This document shows, one piece after another, positions 49,126-61,128 of a DNA stretch of 64,000 bases. Each line of letters begins with the position of its first letter. Position 1 is the stretch's first letter. The notes below the pieces were generated by a model, which saw only the letters and a list, made by a program, of their open reading frames with translations, ran no database searches and was not told the origin of the DNA. Source of the stretch: Erpetoichthys calabaricus (Eukaryota > Chordata > Cladistia > Polypteriformes > Polypteridae); NCBI RefSeq assembly GCF_900747795.2, contig NC_041398.2:169759580-169823579 (forward strand), given 5' to 3'. Position numbers and translations under genes: made by a program.

Positions 49126-49645
49126 GTCAAGGGAGGATATGCATAAGTTATGTAATGTAGTAGTGAGGCCTCATCTAGAGTGCTGGGTGCAGTTTTGGTC
49201 TCTGGGCTACAAAAACAAGACATAGCAGTGCTATAAAAACCCAGATAAGAGTACCTAGGCTGGTTCCAGGACTAGGAGGTGAGTTATGAGGACAGACTGA
49301 AGAAACTGAGCCTTTTCATTTTAAGCATGACATGAATGAAGTGTTAAAAATTATGAAGGCAATTAGCACGGTGGATCCCAGCTGTTCCTTTAAAATAAAC
49401 TCTTCAATAGGGACATAAGCACACAGTTGGAAACTTATTAACAAATGTTAGAAAGTTTTTCTACACACCAAGCACCACTGATGCATGGATTAAATTATGA
49501 AGTGGTGTAGTAGAGAGCAGGACTTTTGGAGTCTTTGTATCTCGACTTGATGTTAGTTTGCAGAATCTGAGTAAACTGGGTTGGACAGCTTGTTGAACCG
49601 AATGAGCTGTTCTCAACAAAAGTGCTCTGATGTATTAATTGTTGT
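49126..49645 (+). mobile_element. CR1/L3-type LINE 3' end, plus strand, old
   Basis: Translation gives broken but ordered CR1 C-terminal words: 'LGAVLVSGLQKQDIAVL', 'EVSYEDRLKKLSLF' and 'KIMKAISTVDPSCSFKIN'. The related minus-strand copy has 'YEERLKELSLFSLSKRR' and 'KFMKGISTVD'. Multiple stops; a fossil fragment. Confidence 0.7.
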
Positions 49646-50597
49646 AGGAAACTGCTTAAGCCCTTTTGTATTCAACACATGGTGCATTAAACTAACCTGT
49701 GTGTAAAACCAAAATGATTAGGTCTCCCACCTATATATATAACCGAGAACCTCTCAGACTTTGTCGTATTGATTTGCCCCTTTCATTACTAGTTATTTTA
49801 GCACCTCACTATGTTTTTAGTGTTGGACATTGAGCCATCTGTACAAGAGTAATCATGATTGATTTGCTTGCGGGCATTTTAAATTTCATCTCAGTATGAA
49901 ATGAATAGTTATTGGGATTACCAATTTTAGGTAAAGCCTTGTAACCCAATATGAAAAATACTGAGACTTCAAACTAATGCAATTGTTTTACTGTAAATAT
50001 ATGGAGGACATAATTAACACCGTATAGTTTAACTTAACAAATCCAGAGATGCACAGATTTTCACTGCAGGACCCATACTGCAGAGACATGGGGTACCTCC
50101 ATTTTTCTCTTTCTCCTTTACTCAGCCATTCTCTTCAGGATACCTTCCTTCTGGGATAAAAGCTGTTCCCTTTTTTCTTGCTAATCTGATATTTTTATTT
50201 ATGGCCAAGAGCAACCTTTAAGGTCAAAGGGTGTCCATTAAATTGCCATGACCTAAGAATACTGTGTTTTCAAATTCCCAAGATATCACATTTATTGATG
50301 CCAGGTATGCTACTTCTGGTCTTAATGATATTCTTTTTTCATTATTATTCTTTTGAGGCATCTAAAAGAAGGGGACACTGACCACACCATGATGTACAAC
50401 AGGAACCCATCATGGTACACCTCAGTAACAGGTGTAATCAGGACCCTTCTCTGGTCTGAGAACACACTGCCATTCTGCTCTTTACTGCTAAGTAGGATTC
50501 AGATCACTTAATTAGAAAAGCACATACTGACATCAGTCCGGTTGTACACAAACATTGTGTAGTGCTAAGGCACTCCAAAGCAAAATTAAACATAAAA
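49646..50597. other. SCFD2 intron, nothing recognised
   Basis: AT-rich. No feature supported. Confidence 0.5.
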
Positions 50598-50609
50598 TGA
50601 AGAGGAGCT

Positions 50610-50953
50610 AGGGCGGCACGGTGGCGCAGTGGTAGTGCTACTGCTTCACAGTAAGGAGACCTGGGTTTGCTTCCCGGGTCCTCCCTGCATGGAGTTTGCA
50701 TGTTCTCCCTGTGTCTGCGTGGGTTTCCTCTGGGTGCTCCGGTTTCCTCCCACAGTCCAAAGACACGCAGGATTGGTGCACTGGCGATCCTAAATTGTCC
50801 CGTGTGTGTGCTTGGTGTGTGGGTGTGTGTGTGTGTGTGTGACCTGCGGTGGGCTGGCGCCCTGCCCGGGATTTGTTCCTGCCTTGTGCCCTGTGTTGCA
50901 GACCCCTGTGACCCTGCGTTAGGATATAGCGGGTTGGATAATGACTGACTGAC
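50610..50953 (+). repeat. full-length V-SINE-like SINE with target-site duplication
   Basis: The head 'gggcggcacggtggcgcagt' carries a tRNA-like A-box region, and the B box is GGGTTTGCTTCCC (50663-50675). The central block 'gtttgcatgttctccctg' to 'cctaaattgtcc' is the conserved part shared with zebrafish DANA-type V-SINEs. A (GT)n tract (about 50816-50841) is followed by the 3' domain 'gacctgcggtgggctggcgc', ending 'gcgggttggataatgactga'. Flanks 'tgaagaggagct' (50598-50609) and 'tgaagtggagct' (50954-50965) are a target duplication with one change. Confidence 0.9.
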
Positions 50954-50965
50954 TGAAGTGGAGCT

Positions 50966-51334
50966 TAAGATGGTGATAGAACATACTGATTTTTTTTCTT
51001 ATTTAAATATGATTCTACATATGAAATGTTGTTATCCTAACTGCATGAAATGTTTATTTAATTGAGCAAAACAAATTCAGCTACTTTTATTAATACTACA
51101 GTATACACTTTCATCGATTCCAACTGGTGATTTAGAACATTGTCTACTAACACAGTTCATGGAACAAGAAGGAATCTAATGATATGCAGTTGGTCTCCAT
51201 TTCTTTATTTTTTTTTTTTTTACCCTTCCCAAGAGAAATCGGGTACATGTGAAGTGCAGGTTCAAAATGTTTAACTTTTCCACTCCATTGTTGTAAACAT
51301 TTTTAAAAGAACATTTTTTTATTTGCAGCTGACA
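50966..51334. other. SCFD2 intron, nothing recognised
   Basis: AT-rich with T runs. No feature. Confidence 0.5.
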
Positions 51335-51670
51335 CAGTAGTGCAACGGGTAGCGCTGCTACCTCACTAAATCATTTGTTCTGTGCTTGAATTCTGTGGCC
51401 AGATGTTGTTTTTTTTGGAACCTGTGCCTTGTCCCTGGAGGGTTTTTTCCTCTGGGTACTTTGAATCCCCCCCCACAACATCCCCAGAACTTGTGGGACA
51501 CATTATTTGCTGGATCCATATTGGTCCTGCCTGCGTGTGATTGTGGGTGTGTGCGTGAATGCATATTATGATGGACTGGCACACAGCCCAAGGCTGTTTC
51601 CTGCCCTATGCTCAGTGCTCCTGCAATGGTCTCCATCTACCTAACAGCCTCAAATGGATGAAGCAGGCAT
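51335..51670 (+). repeat. decayed full-span V-SINE-like SINE
   Basis: 'gacacagtagtgcaacgggt', 'agcgctgctacctcactaaa', a B-box-like 'gcttgaattctgtgg', 'cctctgggtactttgaatcc', a GTGTGTG tract near 51547, 'gatggactggcacacagccc' and 'gtttcctgccctatgctcag' follow the SINE order. ORFs on both strands here are repeat by-products. Confidence 0.7.
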
Positions 51671-52271
51671 AAGAATGTTACATCTTTTCCTCTTCAACAA
51701 AGAGCAACAGCAATTTATCAAAATAGATAAATAAATAAAATTCAACAAAAGCCAAGTCAAGCCTTCCACTCCACATGGCCCAACTACATGACCCAAAAAG
51801 CCATCTATTCAAAAAAACTGTCTCACCGAACAAGAAACCGGGCCCTCAATATGCCTTCAGAGAAACAAACATTATGTTCTTTTTAACCTAATCACATATG
51901 ACTGTCTCCATTCATTTTCATCACGGTAATAATTAGATGGCTAGAAACCAATGTATCGCTTTACTGAACTTGTTTTTTCCATTAGAAAGTAGCTGGGGTC
52001 TGGAGCCTATCCCAGCAGTAGTGATCACAAGAGAGGAGTCAACAATAGATGAGACATCAGCCCATCACACAATAAGAGTCATGCCCATTCCTACTCATAC
52101 TAGAACAATATTGAGCTGACGTTCTTCCTTGAAAATCTTTCAAATCTTGGAGGACATGACTATATAAGTCATGTAGTAACAAGTCATTACATGTTAGCCG
52201 TATGTGGTAAATTAGTAAAACAAAAATACAGTAGACTTTGCTGTAATACGGTTGATCTAGTTTGTACTCAC
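51671..52271. other. SCFD2 intron immediately downstream of its penultimate exon
   Basis: No further feature. The donor side (CAG|GTGAGTAC on the minus strand) lies at 52271. Confidence 0.5.
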
Positions 52272-52391
52272 CTGAGTGGCCAGTTTCTGTGAACTAACTA
52301 TCTCTTTAATCAAACGTCCTTCTGAAGGTGTTACTCCTCCCACCACAAAGAGGATCAAAACTGGATGGTCACTGGGGTGGGGACGGCTCAC
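52272..52391 (-). CDS. SCFD2: SCFD2 penultimate coding exon (40 residues)
   Basis: On the minus strand, acceptor 'cattataacag' and donor CAG|GTGAGTAC enclose 120 bases open in phase 0. They encode VSRPHPSDHPVLILFVVGGV then TPSEGRLIKEIVSSQKLATQ. This aligns with the mammalian SCFD2 segment that I recall as VSRPHPSDYPLLILFVVGGV.... The 'LFVVGGVT' strand is a hallmark of Sec1/VPS33-family C-terminal domains. The exon joins in frame to the last exon at 37282. Upstream exons were sought in 52.4-64 kb and not found, so the preceding intron probably exceeds 11.6 kb. The plus-strand ORF 52276-52491 is its shadow. Confidence 0.94.
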
Positions 52392-54479
52392 CTGTTATAA
52401 TGGCAAAGGGAAAACAAAAGAGCACAAATCAATAGGCAGTTCCTTCCACCCGAGGAAGCTGACAACTGGTAGTAAAACAATCACATTTTAATAACACATA
52501 CTTGATGCTTTTCTGAGCCAACCCTCTGCACCTAAAAGGGAAACGTGGGTGGTCTCTGTATTTAAACAAAGCATACCTCTGATTCTGGAAGTTTATATTA
52601 GAAAAAAGTCATTACTCTTGTGATATTCTAACTGTGTGGCACGCATATTTTAATTTTAAAGCTGCAGTCTGTATTCTTAAGTCATTTTAATCCAGTTTAG
52701 GATTGAATTCAGGGTCACTGGGAGTGAAAGCCCTACTTGGCATCAACAAGGCACAAGAAAAGGAGAAAGCGCAAGGTAGATGTAGGTGTCTGACAAAATG
52801 TCTCTGGAGTATGGAAAGAGCCAGAACACTACACATACGGGATTACGCAGCCTGGCATCAACTAGGTCTGAAAGTCTGTCAGGCAGTAACACTACATACT
52901 ATTTACTTTCTAGTAAAAAGGCAAAAATAAAGAGAACAGTAGATACATATTGTGACAGAAATGAAGATCAGGCTGGCATCCTGACTGGAATGGATGGTAG
53001 TTACTCATCTGGCCTGAAGACCATCATAACGAATTATCAATAGGAGATGGCCTCCTTGAGACTTGTGTTCCCCCAATACACAGGGTGTTAGCAGCCCTCT
53101 GGTGCAGCTCCCATTCATTCACCAGCATGGCAGCATAAGAACAGTAATCCTGAGGGGCTGGTCTTTTGGGGTTCTTGGGTGCTGCCAGGAGGAAGCTCAC
53201 ATGCCCTTAAGAAATTCTGCCAGACCTAAGAAGTTCTCTTGCTGGCAATGTTGTTGCACTGGAAGTACTTCCAGAGCCAGGTTGGGGAAAAAAAACACTG
53301 ATGTGCCTCCCCCATTCAAGATGGACTCAGGAGCAGTAGGGTGACACATGCCTGGGGAGAAAGGAAGGAGTAACAGAATTGTATTGTGAAAGAAGAAGAA
53401 ACTTGTCTAAGATATTTTGTCAAAAAAATATATTTATTTGGAAATGGGACTTGTGTGGCTGAAGTTGTGTCTGAGGCTCAGTTATGCCCCTAAAGACCAC
53501 AATATTTACATATTAAACATATTTACATTCTTACTTTTAACGAATCCTATTGTTTAGTAATCCTGCCTATAAATATTTATATTTATAAAAAAAAAATATT
53601 TCAATTGTTTTGTTTGCCAGAACTTTAAAAGTCTACATTTCTTTTCCCATTTTCTTTACAATCTGTGCCCTTAATTGTATTCAAATGATGATCATTAGCA
53701 AAAAGCAGTGCAGACAGAGGTGCAACCAACATTGAATGCTAAAGGAGAACAATTAATTCACTGCCATTTTTACTTGACTACAAGTTCTTACAAATAAGCA
53801 GGAAAATGAATTTGGCGCTGAAGTAATTGCTCTCCTTTAGCATTCAGTTTTGTCAGCATTTGGATACAATGAAGGAAGCAAATTAAAGAAAATAGTGAAT
53901 TAAGGAAAACTGAAAAGCAAACAGAAAGCATTACAAGTTTTAACAAAAACACATATTTCAGAAACTCCTAGAATAAGAGAAAAAATAAGAACAGCACATT
54001 TAACAATGAGATGGATTAAACGTAAGAATGAGGCACTGTTTGTGAAATTGACTGGAATAAAAAAAACTTGCAATAATGTGGGTTCCTGAGGACTGGAGTT
54101 GAACACTACTACTTTAATGCATGTGATCCCTTTACAAATATTTTTTGAAAGTCTGCTGTCTTTATTTGACAAGAGCAGCAATGTATGTATACCCTATTTC
54201 CTTTCCAGACACTTCAGCAAAATAAATGAGAAGGTTCGGTTCTTTTCATTGGTTGTGTCAGTAAAATATGGGAATTTCTTGCATTGTTTTCTTCATGGTC
54301 TCAATTATGACATATGATTCTTTGCTGACAGATACTTACACTCTCTATACTTATTTCCAGGGTTCACCTACTGTACACCACTTAATGCAGTACCTACAAT
54401 GAATACTTGCATGGGTTTTTTAAATTTATTTTAACCCCCCCTTTGATTCATAAGATACTTTGAATAACATAACATACTG
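52392..54479. other. SCFD2 intron; a possible unclassified repeat at about 53060-53480
   Basis: The block containing 'ggaagtacttccagagccag' (a near-palindrome around 'agtact') and 'atatttatttggaaatggga' has the feel of a dispersed repeat. No second copy is in the window and no ends can be set. Otherwise nothing. Confidence 0.3.
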
Positions 54480-54775
54480 TTCTCAAGCCCACTTAATCCA
54501 ATTAGAATCAAGGAGAACCTGAGGCTATCCAGACAGTATATGACATAAGGCAAGAACCTAATGTGGATAGGATACCACTCTGCTGCGTTGCCAGCCCACC
54601 ACAGGGTGAAGTCTTGCTCACCCTGAAACTGGGCCAATGTTGAACAACCTATTAATCTAACACAAATGTGGCATAACCCACACAGACACTGGAAGAACAT
54701 GCAGTCACCAACTAACAATGAACAAGTGCAGGATCTGTGAACCAGAAGCTTTAACCACTGTGCCACCATACTTTG
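54480..54775 (-). repeat. decayed V-SINE-like SINE
   Basis: Complement order head to tail: 'ggtggcacagtggttaaagc' (54768 downward), B-box-like region, 'tgcatgttcttccagtgtct', 'gtgggttatgccacatttgt', 'ggtgggctggcaacgcagca', 'ggttcttgccttatgtcata'. A full-span old copy. Confidence 0.75.
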
Positions 54776-56529
54776 GACAGGTGTCTGCAATACAAACAAA
54801 TGTACTGTAAATGAATTGCAGATTGTAAGTGGATAAAACAGTGAGTTTAAGATCAGCTCAAACCTGATCACACACTGGAATTGTTTTAAGCCAAATAGAA
54901 GTTACAAATAGTTTCATATCGTTAGGACAATATAACAGTAAAGTAAGAAGTTACCAAGGCATGTAAAATGTACAAAATAAAGAAGACACATAACCAGAAA
55001 GATTGTAACTATCAAGAAAGATTTAGAAATGCAGCTCCAAGAACAGAAAGGTTTCTCCACTGACAAAAAAGCCTGCTGAACTTCTGTTCACCAAGCACCA
55101 GTGCTAAGTGGGTAATAAATTCATTAACAGATCAAAGCAAATTCCTTTGATGGAGACAATTTTGAACTTCTAGTTCCAAGATGTTTGACCTGAAATGTAT
55201 CAACATACTTTAGTTTGTCCTTCTAATTACTTTAATTATGTCTGTGAAATATACTAGACATATTTTAGTTGCTCACAAGCCCTTTCCCTCTGGTTAATTA
55301 AGGAATGGGTCTCATAGTACTGTCAAAGACTGGCCTGTAAGAGTGCACTATTGTTGATTCTATAGCCCTTTCATTCCAGATAACAAAGTACCGCATGCTA
55401 GCACTTGGTTTCTGGTGACATGTAATAAGCCCCCACAAACAAGTCTTTCCAGGCATGCAAATTCAAAGTTTGCCTCATGAACGTCACAGTGGTAGGCAGT
55501 CTGAAGCAGTAGGTGGGCAGGCCGTCATGGCTGAGCAATCCTAAACAATAAATATAAAATGAGGTTGTCTAGACAAACCAGACCACTGGAAATGCTAAAA
55601 TCTTTTACAAAATAAAATATCATTTGTCAAGGAAACAGCAAAATATTTTAGATTCAACTTTTTAAAGCAATTTAATTGAAAAAAAAGAACTGTCTGTTAG
55701 GAGATTGCTAATATTCTGCTAACACGATTGGGGTTCATCACAGATATGATGGGTCCCAGAAGGCTCTGACAATGACACATTCATAAACTTTACATGTTTT
55801 CAAACATACCAGACTCATAATATTAAGGATACATGGCAAATTATGAATGAGACTACAAAATAAAAAACAAAAAATGTGTTGTTCTATGCTCACATTGTTG
55901 GCAAGAGCAGCTATAGCCAATGACCAAGCTTTAGTCAGACCTTTATCATAACACCATCCCAAAATCGAAAGCACTGATAGTGGAATGGAGGACCTGGTGA
56001 GGCCTTGGCTGCAAGCATTTGTTCTGTGGACAATAAGAGCTTTGCTGTCAGATGCAATGGTGGAGCTTTCTCTGGCAGTGACACTTCTTGAGGCCATGCC
56101 ATAATCATGCAGTTGGCCCTGGAAGGTTTAATAGTAGCTGTGCCTATATAAAGAGAGTGAAGGAGTACATCTTAGTAAAGAAAGGGCTACATTCCATCAG
56201 AATGTCATAGGGCAGTCTACCCAGAACATGACAAGTTTGGATGACCCCCTGCTAAGTAGAGGATTGCGCTGGGAACAACAGTCAAAGTCCTAGAGACTCC
56301 CAAGTCATAGAGATGGCATAAAGACAATGAGGGACTGAACAATTTATGTCAGAAGTCATCCAGTCAAGCAGGTGGTAGGAGGGAGGCCCTTTACTGAAGC
56401 TACCCATTATGGAGGTCAAATGACCCAAGCATTACCAGTCCCTTTATATGGGGGCTGAGGCTCAGAATTGCAGTAACACCAGTAACCACTCTGGGATTTA
56501 AAAGGCCTTTCCTGACTCCTTCAATTATT
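54776..56529. other. SCFD2 intron, no gene recognised
   Basis: A 119-codon minus-strand ORF (56097-55738, starting MASRSVTARESSTIASDSKA) has no domain that I recognise, and it does not resemble SCFD2. It could be repeat-derived. Confidence 0.35.
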
Positions 56530-57915
56530 CCACAATTATTGGCACCCCTGCTGTTAATATTTCGTACAACCCCCTTTTGCCAACAATCTTCTTAATCTTC
56601 TCCTATAACATTTCACAAGGTTGGAGAATACAGAGACAGGGATTTTGACCATTCCTCTTTGCACAATCTTTCTAGAACATTCAGAGTCCTGGGTTCTCTC
56701 TTATGCACTCTTCAGCTCACCCCACAGGTTTTCAATGGGGTTAAGGTCTGGGGACTGAGATGGCCATGGGAGGAGCTTGATTTTGTGTCTGCTGAGCCAT
56801 TTTTGTGTACATTTTGCCATATGTTTAGGGTCATTATCCTGCTGGAAGACCCAATGACGAACCACCTTCAGCTTTCTGGCAGAGGCCACCAGATTTTGAT
56901 TTAAAATGTCCTGGTATTTCAACGAGTTCATGATGCCATGCACCCTAACATGGTTCCCAGGGCCTTTGGAAGAGGAACAGCCCCACAGCATCACAGATCC
57001 TCCACCATACTTTACAGTGGGATTGAGTTGCTTTTCCACAGACTCATTGTTGGATTCACGCCAGACCCACTTAGAATGTTTGTTGCCAAAATGCTAAATT
57101 TTAGTCTCATCTGAAAGGACACAGTTCCAGTTGAAGCCCCAGTACCGCTTAGCAAACTCCAGACGTTTACGTTTGTGATTGTAGGTGAGAAAAGGCTTTT
57201 TCCTTGTATGTCTCCCGAACAGCTTGTTGGCATGAAGTTAGAGTCTTATGGTTGTCATGGAGACTTTGTGACCCCCCAAGATACCACTCTTTGGTGCAGT
57301 TCTCTAACAGTGAGCTTTGGAGAATTTTTTACTTCTCTTACCATCCTCCTCACTTTCCGTGGTGGCAAGATAAACTTGGGTCCTCGTCCAGCCTTGTTTG
57401 TCACTGTTCCCGTTGTTTTATACTTCTTTTTTATTCCTCTGACTGTAGATACAGGCAGGTTTAGGTGAGTTGCTATTTTCTTGTAGCCATTACCTGACTT
57501 ATGAAGGTCAACACATATTTGCCTTACTTGAACGGCATGTTCTCTTGTTTTTCCCATGTAGAAGAGTGGGTAAGAGCAATAGGACTCTGTGTCACGTCAT
57601 ACAGTATTTATACCCCAGGGACACAGAAAGTCATTAATTACTAATTAAAGGTTCCAATTTACTCTGATCAACTTTAAAATTTATTTTATAGGAATTGTTA
57701 GAGGTGCCAATAATTGTGGCATACATGATTTCATGTAAAAAATATATTTCTTAATGTGGGATTTTTTTCCCCAGTGAATAAATGAACTTCAATTAAAGGT
57801 TGGATTTTTCTCTTTTTTGTGTTGTGAGCCTATATTTACTGGGAAAAAAAAGAATTTATTAGAAGCCTAAGAACACATCTTAACCAGGGGTACCAATAAT
57901 TGTGGAGGGCGTTGT
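56530..57915 (-). mobile_element. Tc1-type DNA transposon, inactive, left outer repeat missing
   Basis: The transposase is on the minus strand. The ORF from 57557 starts MGKTREHAVQVRQICVDLHK and contains the paired-like helix-turn-helix 'GYKKIATHLNLPVSTVRG' and 'GRGPKFILPPRKVRRMVRE'. After a frameshift near 57270, in a C run, the frame continues 'LHANKLFGRHTRKKPFLTYN', 'YWGFNWNCVLSDETKI' (first catalytic Asp), 'HWVFQQDNDPKHMAK' (second Asp) and 'WPSQSPDLNPIENLW' (Glu). There are at least two internal stops, one after 'DETKI' and one near 57240. Inverted/direct repeats 'ccacaattattggcacc' occur at 56530 (left), about 57700-57719 (right inner, complement) and 57885-57905 (right outer). The matching left outer repeat is absent. 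Confidence 0.88.
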
Positions 57916-59667
57916 ATAATGAAACACATAGTTCAGTAACCACTATCAGTATAAGTTTGTGCTCTTTCCCTTTATTAATATAATTGAAATTGGTACATGT
58001 TAAGCTATCATCCAAGAAATTTCCAAAAGAGAAGAAGGAGGCTATAGGCAGGATATGTGCCCATGTTCATCTTTACCACAGAAGAAAGAAGATGAGAATC
58101 TCAGTTGCCAGTGTGTCTAGTTGGATAGCACTATATTTGGTCACAGTCTCTAAGATCTTACATTTCACACCTCCAGACTGCCATTTCCAAACCCTGCACC
58201 TGCTAAAAGTTTGCACATTTCCTGTGTCTGTGTAGGATTTAGATAATAAAATGCAATAGATAGATACAGACATTCTTTGCTTAAGATTCCCAACTCCTTT
58301 CCTTTCATGAAACTTTCAGTTTTGAATAGCATTAATTAATCCAGGAAACAAGCAAATTCCCTCATATACATGGGATGGTTATCCTAGGAACTTTGTGGGT
58401 GCATGTGTGAAGGGAGTATAATATCAGGGGTTGTGTAATTGAAGCCGATTCATTTACAGAACTTTAGGTTTCACAGTTCATGCCAATGTTATTATTAATT
58501 ATTGGATTATAGTATATGTACTGAAAAAAACACCACAAAATAAGGATCAGCTCTGATCTCTTGCATTTCAGTAAACTCGACGTTAATTGTAATCTTCCAT
58601 TTTTTCCTGTAACGTCTGTAAAGAGGAATTCCTTTTTCAGAATTCACTTTCAGTACATGTGTAATCAGTCTTGTAGCTGTAACAGACAAAATGTAGTGCC
58701 TGACTTGCCTACTGTACATTAGATTTTCATTAACAAGTTTCTTTGTTATTTTGGACTGAAAGCACAGCGAGGTATGTACAAATTAAACAAATGACTACAA
58801 AGCGAAAAAAACACACATATCCACAATGTATTTATTCAAGTAAATCAGAAATATTGGCATGTATAAATGTACCAAATGCATCAGCTGGCTCCAACCATCT
58901 CTACAATAGGTCTATGATTCAGTCAGTTGTGAAGACACGCAGGAGGAGCTGACACGTGCCTTTTAGCACAAACACAATCAACAGGCAACCTGGGAGTAAA
59001 GGGAAAATTTTACTCACCCATGGATACAATAGGTATTCTTTACTGGAGCTTAAATAAGGCAAATGGAGTTTAATTGCTTCTTGCATGTATTGTTTTATGC
59101 CATGTTGTATGTATGTCAGCAACATACATTCTGACAAAAGAGGAGCTTCAGTGTAATTTATTATAGTGTATGGCCTTTTTAATGAGTTCTCAGGTTATCC
59201 AAGCACAATAAGAACATGACATGGAGGTGATTAATAGCTGCCCTCTTCCTCCTTCAACTTGTGTTTAACTTAACTTCAGGGCAGGAATGTTGAGATGATC
59301 TCCTAAATTGTGTTCACCGGACCATAGCCAAAAAGAGTTTTCATTTAAAAGAATATTTGTGGATGAATTTGAATTAGATTGAAAGAGAAAATGTGAACCT
59401 GAGGCTGTAGTATTTGTTGGCTGGCATGCCAGCTTAGTTCTGTAGTATTTCCACACTTACATCAAATTTTGATCATACTACATTGGTGTAAAAATAATTT
59501 AATGCTAGTGTACACAATTCTGAATGTTAAAAATCTGAAACACATCAGTTTGAAGTATTTATCTGTACCTATTAACCTTTATTTCATTTTCTGACTTTGA
59601 CTAAACACAAAATTTGGGTGTAAACAGAGAATTTTTACAGAATAGCCCATAACAAACCTCTTCCTTT
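57916..59667. other. SCFD2 intron, little recognised
   Basis: A weak plus-strand SINE-like fragment lies near 58120-58260. Otherwise no feature supported. Confidence 0.4.
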
Positions 59668-59725
59668 GTTTCATTCATCCATCCATTGCCAACTTGCTTC
59701 TCCAGTTCAGAGTCAGAGAGACTAG
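59668..59725 (-). repeat. V-SINE-like tail fragment
   Basis: Plus-strand 'catccatccattgccaactt' is the complement of the SINE end with a GGAT tail. Confidence 0.45.
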
Positions 59726-59785
59726 TTGTATGTTACAGCAACTTGGACAGAATGTGAATCATCCTTAGACCATCTTAAAGACATC

Positions 59786-61128
59786 TCTCTATTATATAAA
59801 AAAATCGAGACAAGACTTTCTGGAAGATTTTTTCAAGTCCTGCGTGTCAAGACTTTGCCCATGAGATGTTTTCAAGTCATGCCCTCCTCTCAACCAAATT
59901 CAACCACGCACACAGTCCTTTCACCTCTCATTTGTGTGAATGCTTTTGACAGACACAGTTCCTGCTCTCTCAGCTCTTATAAATTTTAACATTTTCCTCA
60001 CTTTAAGTTCTCAAATAAAGAAGATGTATTATGTCCAAATGTTATTGAAGAATTTCATCACGAAGGGTTATCAACAGTAAAAATGAGTACACGGGCAATC
60101 CTAGTACAGAGAAACGATGAAGACAAACAAATTAATGCCAAAAATGTCATTCGGTTACACGGCAAATTGGTTAAATGCTTATCAATACACTATGCTGAAA
60201 CAGTTGGTGGTGATTGCGCGGAAGATGAAAACATCAACTTAAAATATCCCAAAGAATATCTACAAATGTTAACACCGTCCGGTTTTCCTCCGCACGAATT
60301 ACTGTAGAAAGAAGGATGTATCCAATAAAGGTAATGTAGTACATCTTCAGGAAATAACATTAGACAATAAAGGAGATCTTGAGATGCCATTCGTATTAAA
60401 ACGTTAACAGTTTTCCATTAGAATAGCTTTTGCAAACACAATTTACAAATCGGGTGGCACGGTGGCGCTGCTGCCTCGCAGTTAGGAGACTTGGGTTCGC
60501 TTCCCGGGTCCTCCCTGCGTGGAGTTTGCATGTTCTCCCCGTGTCTGCGTGGGTTTCCTCCGGGTGCTCCAGTTTCCTCCCACAGTTCAAAGACATGCAG
60601 GTTAGGTGGATTGGCGATCCTAAATTGTCCCTAGTGTGTGTGTGCCCCCCGGGGTTTGTTTCCTGCCTTGTGCCCTGTGTTGGCTGGGATTGGCTCCAGC
60701 AGACCCCCGTGACCCTGTAGTTAGGATATAGCGGGTTGGATAATGGATGGATGGATTTACAAATCTCAGAGCCAAACATTCAAAAAAGTAATTTTATTTA
60801 ATAGAGAGAAAGAAACGAAATTCAATCATGGGCAGTTACATGTTGCGTTGTCACAATGAAAGTCCAAACAGAGAATCAAACTTCAATGTGATATTAACGA
60901 AAATTGAATTCAAAAAATGGTTTTCACTGAAGTTTTACAGTAAAAGTGTAAGTTTAAAAAGTTTTTGCGTGTTAATTTCAAAGCCAAATAGAACAAAATT
61001 GCAATTAACTTTCAAATTATTACATTTTACTATTTTTAAATATGGTTAATTACTCGCTGTAATGTAAAATAGTTAGTAAATTGTACATCCGCGTCCCCAT
61101 ACATCAGCAGGGGGCAAAGCCCCCTAGT
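59786..61128 (+). mobile_element. Helitron, internally deleted, split by a SINE
   Basis: The left end 'tctctattatataaaaaaat' starts with the TC expected of Helitrons. The right end has a perfect hairpin, GGGGGC-aaa-GCCCCC (61110-61124), followed by the CTAGT terminus (61124-61128). Between them, a 74-codon frame (60083-60307) reads 'RAILVQRNDEDKQINAKN', 'LSIHYAET' and 'LKYPKEYLQMLTPSGFPPHE'. This is the C-terminal part of the Helitron Pif1-type helicase. Downstream '[12 protein letters not shown]', then (after the inserted SINE) 'SQTFKKV', belong to the last helicase motifs, with stops. The Rep nuclease and most of the helicase are missing, so the copy is non-autonomous and dead. Confidence 0.88.
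60452..60754 (+). repeat. full-span V-SINE inserted in the Helitron helicase frame
   Basis: The head 'gggtggcacggtggcgctgc' lacks part of the A-box region seen at 50611. The B box is GGGTTCGCTTCCC, followed by 'gtttgcatgttctccccgtg', 'ccaaattgtcc'-like sequence and the 3' domain 'ggctgggattggctccagca', ending 'gcgggttggataatggatgg' and 'atgg'. A perfect 11-bp duplication 'atttacaaatc' flanks it (60441-60451 and 60755-60765), so it arrived after the Helitron. Confidence 0.92.

Noticed and set aside
55738-56097. 119-codon minus-strand ORF, considered as an SCFD2 exon
   Set aside because: No resemblance to any SCFD2 segment that I know, and no good acceptor/donor pair at its ends.
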